Below, in pieces: positions 1 through 6,320 of a stretch of DNA of 14,019 bases. Positions within the stretch are counted from its first letter, which is position 1. Every line of letters starts with the position of its first letter. The stretch comes from Thioalkalivibrio sp. GTDB taxonomy: Bacteria; Pseudomonadota; Gammaproteobacteria; Ectothiorhodospirales; Ectothiorhodospiraceae. The position numbers and the translations under genes were made by a program. The stretch lies in NCBI GenBank assembly GCA_003550945.1, contig PULL01000272.1, forward strand, positions 1 through 14,019, given 5' to 3'. Below the pieces are notes generated by a model, which saw only the letters and a list, made by a program, of their open reading frames with translations, was not told the DNA's origin and did not search any database.

Positions 1-211
1 CTTCATCACCGCTTTCGCCGTCAGGATCGAAGATCCCGGAGTCTTCCTCGCTGTCGGCAAGTGCCACCACGTACCCACCGCCGGCGGCAACCCGGTCCAC
101 GACCACAGTAGCCAACCCACCCTGCGCACCAGCGTCAGGCCCGCACCATCGGCCAGAGGCTGCCGTCTTACAGCACCTCATCCGAGCCCCGGCAAGAGCC
201 TCTCGACGATC
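1..211. other. Unassigned flank at left window edge
   Basis: No gene can be assigned here. Three frames are open to the window edge. One is on the plus strand from position 2 and runs on through the repeat and terminator into antisense rplQ. Two are on the minus strand: one could start at an ATG at 181 (MRCCKTAASG...), and another is open from about 174, just after an in-frame TGA. None gives a recognisable family, none has a convincing ribosome binding site, and the frames disagree. Open frames are common by chance at this GC content. The stretch may be the edge of a neighbouring gene, a gene remnant or spacer. Confidence 0.3.
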
Positions 212-357
212 AGGCGCTGGAAGCTGGGGAGCCGGGTGCTGGAGGGACGGGCATTCACCGGCCATGGATGGCCGGTGCATAGCGCCCATGGACGGCTTGA
301 GCGTGCCCGGCGCTCCAGCACCCGGCTCCCCAGCCGCCCCCACCAGCATGAGCGCCT
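212..357. repeat. Large nested inverted repeat, possible dispersed intergenic element
   Basis: Positions 223-244 and 313-334 are perfect 22-bp inverted copies. After two mismatches the pairing resumes in register with 6 bp (248-253 with 304-309). Inside lies a separate hairpin, 9-bp stem and 4-base loop, at 256-277 (CACCGGCCA / TGGCCGGTG). Outside, AGGCGCT at 212-218 is inverted at 351-357 with a small register shift. The motif CCATGGAYGGC occurs twice, at 262 and 286. No transposase is present and I see no target-site duplication. It sits 13 nt beyond the rplQ-side terminator hairpin. It resembles a REP- or MITE-like intergenic element, but the family is not identified. Confidence 0.6.
256..277. 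repeat. Inner 9-bp hairpin of the inverted repeat
   Basis: A perfect 9-bp stem (256-264 with 269-277) closes a TGGA loop. It forms the apex of the larger inverted repeat at 223-334. The remaining inner segment 278-303 is unpaired and holds the second CCATGGAYGGC copy. Confidence 0.7.
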
Positions 358-369
358 AGGCGCCAGCAA

Positions 370-400
370 CGAAGAAGCCGGCTCAAGGCCGGCTTCTTCG
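370..400 (-). terminator. Probable terminator downstream of rplQ
   Basis: A perfect 13-bp stem (370-382 with 388-400) closes a 5-base loop, starting 22 nt past the rplQ stop codon. The stem is GC-rich at the loop and AAGAAG/CTTCTT at the base. The tail on the minus strand is TTGCTGGCG, a weak U-tract. On the plus strand the tail is TTTCAG. The hairpin may therefore act in both directions, for example if a convergent gene lies to the left. It is the natural end of the alpha operon transcript. Confidence 0.75.
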
Positions 401-422
401 TTTCAGCAAACGGGCACGGAAA

Positions 423-800
423 TCAGTCGGCGGCGGACGGCTCCGGGCGGTCCACCAGTTCGACGTAGGCCATCGGGGCATTGTCGCCCGCCCGGTACCC
501 GCACTTCAGGATACGCAGGTAACCGCCCGGACGCTCCTGGAACCGCGGCCCGATGTCGGTGAACAGCTTGCCCACCATTTCCTTGTCGCGCAGGCGCGCG
601 AAGGCCAGACGGCGGGTGTGCACCGAGTCCGTCTTGCCCAGCGTGATCAGCGGCTCCGCGACCCGGCGCAGTTCCTTCGCCTTGGGCAGCGTCGTCTTGA
701 TCAGTTCGTGCCGCAGCAGCGACACGGTCAGGGCCTGCAAGGTCGCCTTGCGGTGGGAGCTGTTTCGGCTCAGTTGCCGACCGGTATTGCGATGACGCAT
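423..800 (-). CDS. rplQ: 50S ribosomal protein L17
   Basis: Large-subunit protein L17, 125 residues, close to the usual 127 of enterobacteria. It begins with the family signature MRHRNTGRQLSRNSSHRKA, followed by the ALTVSLLRHELIKTT segment and the KAKELRRVAEPLITLGK region. In the ribosome it sits on 23S rRNA near the exit-tunnel side. The C-terminal tail after about residue 117 is acidic and probably disordered. It is the last gene of the alpha operon, 42 nt after rpoA, with an AGG ribosome binding site in the gap. A terminator hairpin follows. The ATG at 800 is fixed by the conserved N-terminus. Confidence 0.97.
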   Translation of the reverse strand: MRHRNTGRQLSRNSSHRKATLQALTVSLLRHELIKTTLPKAKELRRVAEPLITLGKTDSVHTRRLAFARLRDKEMVGKLFTDIGPRFQERPGGYLRILKCGYRAGDNAPMAYVELVDRPEPSAAD

Positions 801-823
801 GAGAGTTACCTGGTTTCGTTGGC

Positions 824-837
824 CCGGCTTGGGCCGG
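824..837 (-). other. Small hairpin between rpoA and rplQ
   Basis: CCGGC / GCCGG form a 5-bp stem with a 4-base loop in the 42-nt rpoA-rplQ gap. There is no U-tract, so it is not a terminator. It might act as an mRNA processing or stability element, but with a stem this short in GC-rich DNA chance is a fair explanation. Confidence 0.35.
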
Positions 838-842
838 TGTCG

Positions 843-1829
843 TTATTCCGTAGGTTCCTGCAATCCCGGGGGCGGCCAGTTCTCCAGGCGCATCCCGAGG
901 GACAGGCCGTGGCTGGCCAGCGTGTCCTTGATCTCGGTCAGGGACTTCTTGCCAAGGTTGGGCGTGCGCAACAACTCCACTTCGGTGCGCTGCACGAGGT
1001 CCCCGATGTGATAGATATTCTCCGCCTTCAGGCAGTTCGCCGAGCGAACGGTGAGTTCAAGCTCGTCGACCGGCCGCAGAAGCACCGGATCGATGGGTCC
1101 GGTGCCGGTACGACCCGGCTCCGGAGCGCTCTCCTTGAGATCGACGAACGGAGCCAGCTGGCGCTGAAGAATGCCGGCCGCCTGACGCACCGCGTCGTCG
1201 GGGCCAATCGCACCATTGGTCTCCAGTTCCAGCACCAGCCGATCCATGTCGGTACGCTGGGCGAGCCGCGCGCTCTCGACGCGGTAGGCGACCCGGCGGA
1301 TCGGGCTGAAACTGGCGTCCAGCATCAGCCGCCCGATGGTGGTTTCCTCCATGTCCGCCTGACGGCGGGCCGCCACGGGCTCGTAGCCGCGTCCGGTCCG
1401 CAGGCGCAGGGACATCGCCAGCTCGACGTTCTTGGTAATCGTCGCGATCACGTGCTCCGGATTCACCACCTCGACATCGTGATCGAGCTTGATGTCGGCG
1501 GCGGTGACCGCGCAGGGGCCCTTCTTGCGCAGCGACAGCACCGCCTCTTCACGGGCATGCATGCGCAGCGCGACCCCCTTCAGGTTCAGCAGGATGTCGA
1601 CGACGTCTTCCTGCACCCCTTCGATCGTCGAGTACTCGTGAAGCACGCCCTCGATCTCGACCTCGACAATCGCGGCGCCGGTGATCGACGACAGCAGGAC
1701 CCGCCGCAACGCGTTGCCGAGCGTGTGCCCGAATCCGCGCTCGAGCGGCTCCAGCACCACCTTCGCCTTGTTGCGGTTCTCGGCCTCGACCTCGATGTGC
1801 TGCTTGTTGACCAGTTCGTTCACTTGCAT
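843..1829 (-). CDS. rpoA: DNA-directed RNA polymerase subunit alpha
   Basis: RNA polymerase alpha subunit, 328 residues (E. coli 329). The N-terminal assembly domain (about 1-231) holds the dimerisation motif LEPLERGFGHTLGNALRR at residues 26-43. A linker (about 232-245) leads to the C-terminal domain, which binds UP elements and activators. The DNA-contact residues are retained: R262, N265, C266, G293, K295 and S296, equivalent to E. coli R265, N268, C269, G296, K298 and S299. UP-element and activator contacts should therefore be conventional. It lies between rpsD (21 nt upstream) and rplQ, as in the gammaproteobacterial alpha operon. GGAG lies 5 nt before the ATG at 1829. Confidence 0.98.
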   Translation of the reverse strand: MQVNELVNKQHIEVEAENRNKAKVVLEPLERGFGHTLGNALRRVLLSSITGAAIVEVEIEGVLHEYSTIEGVQEDVVDILLNLKGVALRMHAREEAVLSLRKKGPCAVTAADIKLDHDVEVVNPEHVIATITKNVELAMSLRLRTGRGYEPVAARRQADMEETTIGRLMLDASFSPIRRVAYRVESARLAQRTDMDRLVLELETNGAIGPDDAVRQAAGILQRQLAPFVDLKESAPEPGRTGTGPIDPVLLRPVDELELTVRSANCLKAENIYHIGDLVQRTEVELLRTPNLGKKSLTEIKDTLASHGLSLGMRLENWPPPGLQEPTE

Positions 1830-1850
1830 GTGCGCTCCAGCGGGCAGGCC

Positions 1851-2471
1851 TTACTTCGAGTACAACTCCACCACCAGCGACTCATTGATGTCAGCCGGAA
1901 GGTCGGAACGGTCGGGCAACGCCTTGAACACGCCCTCGAACTTGCTGCTGTCGACCTCGATCCAGGAAGGCAGCCCTGCCTGCTCGGCCAGCGTCAGCGA
2001 GTCCTTGATGCGCACCTGCTGGCGCGCCCTTTCGCGCACCGCAATCACGTCGGCCGGCGAGACCTGATACGAGGGAATGTTCACGGTGCGACCGTTCACG
2101 AGGATCGCGCGATGCGAAACCAGCTGCCGCGCTTCGGAGCGGGTGCTGCCGAATCCCATGCGGTACACCACATTGTCGAGGCGCCCCTCGAGCAGGCGAA
2201 GGAGGTTTTCGCCGGTGGAGCCCTTGAGGCGCGACGCTTCCTTGTAGTAGTTCCGGAACTGCTTCTCGAGCACTCCGTACGTCCGGCGCAGCTTCTGCTT
2301 CTCGCGCAGCTGCACCCCGTAGTCGGACAGGCGCGTGCGCCGGTCTCCGTGCTGACCGGGGGCCTTGTCGAGCTTGCACTTCGTCTCGAGGGCACGCGCC
2401 CGGCTCTTCAGCCCGAGGTCTGCTCCCTCACGACGGCTCAGCTTGCATTTCGGTCCAATGTAACGGGCCAT
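1851..2471 (-). CDS. rpsD: 30S ribosomal protein S4
   Basis: Small-subunit protein S4, 206 residues, the same length as E. coli S4. It is a primary 16S rRNA binder at the 5' domain, helps form the mRNA entry helicase, and represses alpha-operon translation in E. coli. The N-terminus MARYIGPKCKLSRREG and the core SDYGVQLREKQKLRRTYGVL are family signatures. The S4 RNA-binding domain spans about 96-156 (EGRLDNVVYRMGFGSTRSEA). The N-terminal arm has C9 and C32 only, so no zinc knuckle. The C-terminus DINESLVVELYSK is conserved. GGAG lies 7 nt before the ATG. Confidence 0.98.
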   Translation of the reverse strand: MARYIGPKCKLSRREGADLGLKSRARALETKCKLDKAPGQHGDRRTRLSDYGVQLREKQKLRRTYGVLEKQFRNYYKEASRLKGSTGENLLRLLEGRLDNVVYRMGFGSTRSEARQLVSHRAILVNGRTVNIPSYQVSPADVIAVRERARQQVRIKDSLTLAEQAGLPSWIEVDSSKFEGVFKALPDRSDLPADINESLVVELYSK

Positions 2472-2490
2472 GAATCAACTCCGAATCGGT

Positions 2491-2880
2491 TCAGACACGC
2501 CGCTTTTTCGGCGGACGACAGCCGTTGTGCGGGATGGGGGTGATGTCGCTGATATTGGTGATCTTGAATCCCACGTTGTTCAACGCACGCACCGCGGACT
2601 CTCGACCCGGACCCGGCCCCTTCACGAGCACCTCGAGGTTTTTCACCCCGTGTTCCTGCGCGGCCGAGCCCGCCCGCTCCGCGGCCACCTGCGCGGCGAA
2701 CGGTGTCGACTTGCGCGAACCGCGGAAGCCGGAGCCGCCGGAGGTCGCCCAGCTCAGCGTATTCCCCTGACGGTCGGTAATGGTGATGATCGTGTTGTTG
2801 AACGAGGCGTAGATGTGCGCGACGCCCTCGGCCACGTTCTTGCGGACCTTCTTCTTGGTCCTGGATTGCGGTTGTGCCAT
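2491..2880 (-). CDS. rpsK: 30S ribosomal protein S11
   Basis: Small-subunit platform protein S11, 129 residues as in E. coli. It contacts 16S rRNA helices near the E-site codon. The N-terminus is basic (residues 7-14). The core motifs HIYASFNNTIITITD (22-36) and GGSGFRGSRKSTPFAAQ (48-64) are present. The C-terminus retains N119-G120 in PIPHNGCRPPKKRRV, the Asn-Gly pair that is isomerised to isoaspartate in E. coli S11. It is 19 nt downstream of rpsM. The ribosome binding site is weak (GGGA), so translation may be partly coupled to rpsM. Confidence 0.98.
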   Translation of the reverse strand: MAQPQSRTKKKVRKNVAEGVAHIYASFNNTIITITDRQGNTLSWATSGGSGFRGSRKSTPFAAQVAAERAGSAAQEHGVKNLEVLVKGPGPGRESAVRALNNVGFKITNISDITPIPHNGCRPPKKRRV

Positions 2881-2899
2881 TGACTAGGTCCCAGAAAGA

Positions 2900-3256
2900 T
2901 TACTTGCGGATCGGACGGCGTGGGCCCTTCCGGGTGCGCGCGTTCGTGCGGGTACGCTGGCCGCGCACAGGCAGGCCGCGGCGGTGGCGCAGACCTCGGT
3001 AGCAACCGAGGTCCATCAGCCGCTTGATGTTCATGCTGACTTCACGACGCAGATCGCCTTCAACGGGAATGCGGCCCACCTCGGCGCGCAGGCTCTCCAC
3101 CTCGGCATCGGTCAGGTCGCGTACCTTGATGTCCTCGCGGACGCCAGCGGCGTTACAGATCTGCCGGGCACGTGCCTTGCCGATCCCGTAGATCGCCGTA
3201 AGTGCGATCACGGTGTGCTTCTGGTCTGGAATATTGATACCAGCGACGCGAGCCAT
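2900..3256 (-). CDS. rpsM: 30S ribosomal protein S13
   Basis: Small-subunit head protein S13, 118 residues as in E. coli. It forms intersubunit bridges B1a/B1b with 23S rRNA and L5, and its C-terminal tail approaches the P-site tRNA. The N-terminus MARVAGINIPDQKH, the helix-hairpin-helix-like IYGIGKARARQIC, and the basic tail RGLPVRGQRTRTNARTRKG mark the family. It is the first gene of the alpha operon and follows a 69-nt gap with a candidate promoter. GGAG lies 7 nt before the ATG at 3256. Confidence 0.98.
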   Translation of the reverse strand: MARVAGINIPDQKHTVIALTAIYGIGKARARQICNAAGVREDIKVRDLTDAEVESLRAEVGRIPVEGDLRREVSMNIKRLMDLGCYRGLRHRRGLPVRGQRTRTNARTRKGPRRPIRK

Positions 3257-3274
3257 CCAAACTCTCCATCAAAT

Positions 3275-3287
3275 TCGGCAAAGCCGA
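3275..3287 (-). other. Small hairpin upstream of rpsM
   Basis: A 5-bp stem, TCGGC / GCCGA, closes a 3-base loop between the candidate alpha promoter and rpsM. The predicted transcription start (about 3283) falls inside it, so it could form only in transcripts reading through from rpmJ. Confidence 0.35.
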
Positions 3288-3289
3288 TT

Positions 3290-3318
3290 ATTGTAACCAA
3301 AGACTTGCGCGTGCTCAA
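3290..3318 (-). promoter_or_regulatory. Candidate sigma70 promoter for the alpha operon
   Basis: On the minus strand TTGAGC (3318-3313) and TACAAT (3295-3290) are separated by 17 bp. They match the consensus at 4 of 6 and 5 of 6 positions. The sequence around the -10 is AT-rich against a GC-rich background. The predicted start is near 3283, giving a leader of about 27 nt before rpsM. Position matches the E. coli alpha promoter in the rpmJ-rpsM gap. The -35 lies in a short inverted repeat (CGTGC / GCACG at 3310-3323). Confidence 0.6.
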
Positions 3319-3325
3319 GCACGAC

Positions 3326-3439
3326 TCAACCCTGACGCTGCTTGTGCCGCGGGTCGGTGCAGATCACGCGGACCACGCCATGACGCCGGATCAGCTTGCA
3401 ATTGCGGCAGATCGGCTTCACTGATGCTCTCACCTTCAT
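3326..3439 (-). CDS. rpmJ: 50S ribosomal protein L36
   Basis: Large-subunit protein L36, only 37 residues: MKVRASVKPICRNCKLIRRH, then a segment ending in DPRHKQRQG. It is the zinc-binding form, with C11, C14, C27 and H32 in the C-x2-C-x12-C-x4-H pattern. It binds 23S rRNA near the base of the L7/L12 stalk region. It sits 19 nt after secY, as in gammaproteobacteria, with no infA between. A purine-rich GGAGAGGAAAGAA precedes the ATG at 3439. It is the last gene of the spc operon. Confidence 0.97.
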   Translation of the reverse strand: MKVRASVKPICRNCKLIRRHGVVRVICTDPRHKQRQG

Positions 3440-3458
3440 TTCTTTCCTCTCCGAAAAC

Positions 3459-4805
3459 CTAGCGGATGTTGCTGCCGCCAAAACCCTTGAGATTCGCCTT
3501 GCGCATCAGTCCTTCGTACTGGTGCGACATCAGGTGCGCCTGCAGCTGCGCCATGAAATCCATGGTCACGATCACGATGATCAGCAGCGAGGTTCCGCCG
3601 AAGTAGAACGGTACGTTCCAGTACAGGATCAGGAACTCCGGCAGCAGACACACCGCGGTGATGTAGATGGCGCCGACCGCGGTCAACCGCGTCATCACGC
3701 CGTCGATGAAGCGCTCGGTCTGCACACCCGGGCGGATCCCCGGAATGAACGCACCCTGCTTCTTCAGGTTCTCCGCGGTCTCGCGCGAGTTGAATACCAG
3801 CGCGGTGTAGAAGAAACAGAAGAAGATGATCGCCGCGGCGTAGAACGTCACGTACAGTGGCTGCCCGGGCGCCAGTGTGGTCGAGATCTCGCGCAGCCAG
3901 CCCATGCCCTCCGCCTGCCCGAACCACTGGCCCAGCGTTGCCGGGAACAGGATGATGCTCGAGGCGAAGATCGGCGGAATAACGCCCGCCATGTTCAGCT
4001 TCAGCGGCAGGTGGCTCGACTGTCCGCCGATCACCTTGCGGCCCACCTGGCGCTTCGCGTAGTTGATCGTGATGCGCCGTTGCCCGCGCTCCACGAAGAC
4101 CACGAAGGCCGTTACCGCAAGCGCGAGCACCAGCAGGATGACCACGAATGCGGCGGCAAGTTCACCGGTGCGCGCGAGTTCCAGCGTGCCGCCGATCGCC
4201 GAAGGCAGACCCGCAACGATGCCCGCGAAGATGATGATCGAGATGCCGTTGCCGACGCCGCGCTCCGTGATCTGCTCACCAAGCCAGACCAGGAACATCG
4301 TTCCGGTGACCAGCGACACCACCACCGTCGGAATGAAGATGTGGGTCGGCGTCAGCGCCATCGGCATGCCCTGGATGGTCTGCCCGCTGAGCGCAATCGA
4401 GATCCCGATACTCTGGAACAGCGCGAGGAACACGGTACCGTAGCGCGTGTACTGCGTGATCTTGCGGCGTCCGGACTCGCCCTCCTTCTTCAGCTGCTGC
4501 AGGTAGGGCACTGTCGCCGCCAGCAGCTGCATGATGATCGCCGAGGAGATGTAGGGCATCACACCCAGCGCAAAGATCGACAGCCGCTCCAACGCACCGC
4601 CCGAGAACATGTTGAACATGTCCAGGATCGTGCCGCTGTGCTGCTCGAAGAAGCTGGCCACCGCGATCGGGTTGATGCCCGGCACCGGAATGAAGGTTCC
4701 GATGCGGTACACGACCAGCGCGCCCAGCACGAACAGCAAACGCTGGCGGAGCTCCGTAAAGCCCGTCAGGCCGCCGCCTCTCGCTGCTGTCGCTCCCCGT
4801 GCCAT
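3459..4805 (-). CDS. secY: Protein translocase subunit SecY
   Basis: Channel subunit of the SecYEG translocon in the inner membrane, 448 residues (E. coli 443), with ten predicted membrane helices. It moves unfolded secreted proteins with SecA and inserts membrane proteins with the ribosome. Visible landmarks are the plug region and TM2 (about 60-100, GVMPYISSAIIMQLLAA), the cytoplasmic loop KRQVGRKVIGGQSSHLPLKL before TM7, and the C5 loop (about 340-370) with R358 in PGIRPG, equivalent to E. coli R357, needed for SecA-driven export. The cytoplasmic tail ends LKGFGGSNIR. The start is 2 nt after rplO, with GAGGAG inside the rplO end. Confidence 0.98.
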   Translation of the reverse strand: MARGATAARGGGLTGFTELRQRLLFVLGALVVYRIGTFIPVPGINPIAVASFFEQHSGTILDMFNMFSGGALERLSIFALGVMPYISSAIIMQLLAATVPYLQQLKKEGESGRRKITQYTRYGTVFLALFQSIGISIALSGQTIQGMPMALTPTHIFIPTVVVSLVTGTMFLVWLGEQITERGVGNGISIIIFAGIVAGLPSAIGGTLELARTGELAAAFVVILLVLALAVTAFVVFVERGQRRITINYAKRQVGRKVIGGQSSHLPLKLNMAGVIPPIFASSIILFPATLGQWFGQAEGMGWLREISTTLAPGQPLYVTFYAAAIIFFCFFYTALVFNSRETAENLKKQGAFIPGIRPGVQTERFIDGVMTRLTAVGAIYITAVCLLPEFLILYWNVPFYFGGTSLLIIVIVTMDFMAQLQAHLMSHQYEGLMRKANLKGFGGSNIR

Positions 4806-4807
4806 GC

Positions 4808-5239
4808 TTACTCCTCGATGCTTCCGCCGGCGGCCTCAATTGCGGCCCGGGCGCCTGCGGTGACAGCGACGCCGCGCAGTACACAGGCCTTGTCGATCGT
4901 GCCAGACGCAAAGACCTTGGCACGCTCCGCAACACCGGGGATCAGCCCGGCCGCCTTCAGCGATTCCACGGTCACGTCGCCTTCCACCAGCGCCAGTTCG
5001 TGCAGACGCACTTCAGCCGTGCGCAGCGCGGTCCGCGAACGGAAGCCCACCTTGGGCAGGCGACGCTGCAGCGGCATCTGGCCACCCTCGAAGCCCACCT
5101 TGTGGTAACCGCCGGAACGGGATTTCTGACCCTTGTGCCCACGACCACCGGTCTTGCCGAGGCCGGAACCGATTCCTCGACCGAGCCGCTTGGCCTTGGT
5201 CCGGGAGCCGGCAGCCGGCTGCAGTTCGTTCATGCGCAT
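4808..5239 (-). CDS. rplO: 50S ribosomal protein L15
   Basis: Large-subunit assembly protein L15, 143 residues (E. coli 144). The glycine- and lysine-rich N-terminal extension KRLGRGIGSGLGKTGGRGHK threads through 23S rRNA. The C-terminal globular domain follows from about residue 70. ATG at 5239 is chosen: it gives MRMNELQPA, like the E. coli start MRLNTLSPA, and GAGGAGG lies 7 nt upstream. A TTG at 5245 and an ATG at 5233 are less likely. It is 2 nt from rpmD, so the two are probably translationally coupled. Confidence 0.95.
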   Translation of the reverse strand: MRMNELQPAAGSRTKAKRLGRGIGSGLGKTGGRGHKGQKSRSGGYHKVGFEGGQMPLQRRLPKVGFRSRTALRTAEVRLHELALVEGDVTVESLKAAGLIPGVAERAKVFASGTIDKACVLRGVAVTAGARAAIEAAGGSIEE

Positions 5240-5241
5240 GG

Positions 5242-5421
5242 TCAAACCTCCTCGACCTTGAGCAGGTATGCGACCTTGCGCACCATGCCCAGATTTTCCG
5301 GCGTGGCCTCGACCACCGAGGTGCTCTGGGTCTTGCGCAGACCGAGCCCCCGGACGCAGGCCTTGTGATTGGCCAGTCGGCCCGCGGTGGAGCGGACCAG
5401 CGTGAGCTTGAGCTTGTTCAT
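5242..5421 (-). CDS. rpmD: 50S ribosomal protein L30
   Basis: Large-subunit protein L30, 59 residues (E. coli 59), a small alpha/beta protein on 23S rRNA. Family features are the N-terminal strand KLKLTLVRS, the GRLANHKACVRGLGLRK segment and the VAYLLKVEEV end. The ATG at 5421 is 2 nt after the rpsE stop. No strong ribosome binding site is visible, so it probably depends on coupling with rpsE. Confidence 0.96.
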   Translation of the reverse strand: MNKLKLTLVRSTAGRLANHKACVRGLGLRKTQSTSVVEATPENLGMVRKVAYLLKVEEV

Positions 5422-5423
5422 GT

Positions 5424-5930
5424 TCAACCCGTGATTTCTTCGAGGGTCTTGCCGCGCTTCGCGGCCACCATTTCGGGATCGTTCACCGCGGCAAGGCCGT
5501 TGATGGTCGCCTGCACCACGTTGATGGGGTTGCGCGAGCCGACACACTTGGCAAGCACGTTGCGCACACCCGCCACCTCGAGCACCGCCCGCATCGCGCC
5601 CCCGGCGATCACCCCGGTCCCTTCCGAGGCCGGCTGCATGTACACGGTGGCTGCGCCGTGGCGACCGTTCACCGCGTAGTGCAGCGTGCCCTGGCTCAAG
5701 GTCACCGTCTTCATGTTCTGGCGCGCCTGCTGCATCGCCTTCTGGATCGCCAGCGGCACCTCGCGTGCCTTGCCGTAGCCATAGCCGACGCGCCCTTCGC
5801 CGTCACCGACAACGGTCAGCGCGGCGAAGCGGAACTGCCGTCCGCCCTTGACCACCTTCGCGACCCGATTGACGCTGATCAGTTTTTCCTGCAGCCCGTC
5901 CGTGGCTTCGCTTGGTTCATTACGTGCCAT
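5424..5930 (-). CDS. rpsE: 30S ribosomal protein S5
   Basis: Small-subunit protein S5, 168 residues (E. coli 167), which helps decoding fidelity and forms part of the mRNA entry channel. The N-terminal double-stranded-RNA-binding-like domain has NRVAKVVKGGRQFRFAALTV (21-40), the loop where spectinomycin-resistance changes occur, and then GRVGYGYGKAREVPLAIQKA. The C-terminal domain contains GTGVIAGGAMRAVLEVAGV. The visible loop residues look wild type. GGAG lies 6 nt before the ATG at 5930; rplR ends 27 nt upstream. Confidence 0.98.
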   Translation of the reverse strand: MARNEPSEATDGLQEKLISVNRVAKVVKGGRQFRFAALTVVGDGEGRVGYGYGKAREVPLAIQKAMQQARQNMKTVTLSQGTLHYAVNGRHGAATVYMQPASEGTGVIAGGAMRAVLEVAGVRNVLAKCVGSRNPINVVQATINGLAAVNDPEMVAAKRGKTLEEITG

Positions 5931-5957
5931 TACTGTCTCCGGTGAATTCGGGTCCGA

Positions 5958-6311
5958 TCAGAACTGCAGGCCGCCTTCGCGCGCGGCATCGGCCAGCGCA
6001 CGAACACGCCCGTGATAGCGGAAGCCCGAGCGGTCGAACGCGACCTGCTCGACCCCGGCCGCGCGGGCCCGCTCCGCAATGAGCCTGCCCACCTGAGCCG
6101 CGGCCTCCGCGTTGCCGGTGTACTTGAGATCCCCGCGAACGCCGGACTCGACCGTGGAGGCGGCCGCAAGCACGGCGTCCCCGGTCGGTGCGATGATCTG
6201 CGCGTAGATATGCCGGGGCGTGCGGTGCACGCAGAGGCGATGCACGCCCAGCTCCCGGATCTTGTACCGCGCGCGGCGCGCCCTTCTGAGTCTCGACTCT
6301 TTCTTGTCCAC
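5958..6311 (-). CDS. rplR: 50S ribosomal protein L18 (GTG start)
   Basis: Large-subunit protein L18, 117 residues as in E. coli. It binds 5S rRNA with L5 and L25 and places it in the central protuberance. The basic N-terminus MDKKESRLRRARRARYKIRE and the C-terminal VAFDRSGFRYHGRVRALADAA segment are family signatures. The start codon is GTG (6311-6309). It is fixed by the conserved DKK N-terminus and by AGGG 7 nt upstream, and no in-frame ATG is better placed. It follows rplF by 9 nt. Confidence 0.97.
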   Translation of the reverse strand: MDKKESRLRRARRARYKIRELGVHRLCVHRTPRHIYAQIIAPTGDAVLAAASTVESGVRGDLKYTGNAEAAAQVGRLIAERARAAGVEQVAFDRSGFRYHGRVRALADAAREGGLQF

Positions 6312-6320
6312 GGTTCTACC

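Noticed and set aside
236..562. Plus-strand frame spanning the repeat, terminator and the rplQ end
   Set aside because: It reads straight through two inverted repeats and the complement of rplQ, so it is not a plausible gene as a whole.
824..837. Hairpin between rpoA and rplQ as a terminator
   Set aside because: The stem is only 5 bp, there is no U-tract, and rplQ downstream must be transcribed with rpoA.
618..2543. Plus-strand open frame of 641 codons
   Set aside because: It is antisense to rplQ, rpoA and rpsD, which are certain genes. Its translation is rich in Arg, His, Gln and Leu with no family, as expected for the complement of GC-rich coding sequence.
3396..5108. Plus-strand open frame of 570 codons
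   Set aside because: Antisense to rpmJ, secY and rplO. The translation is a low-complexity run of Arg, Asp, His and Gln, a composition artefact.
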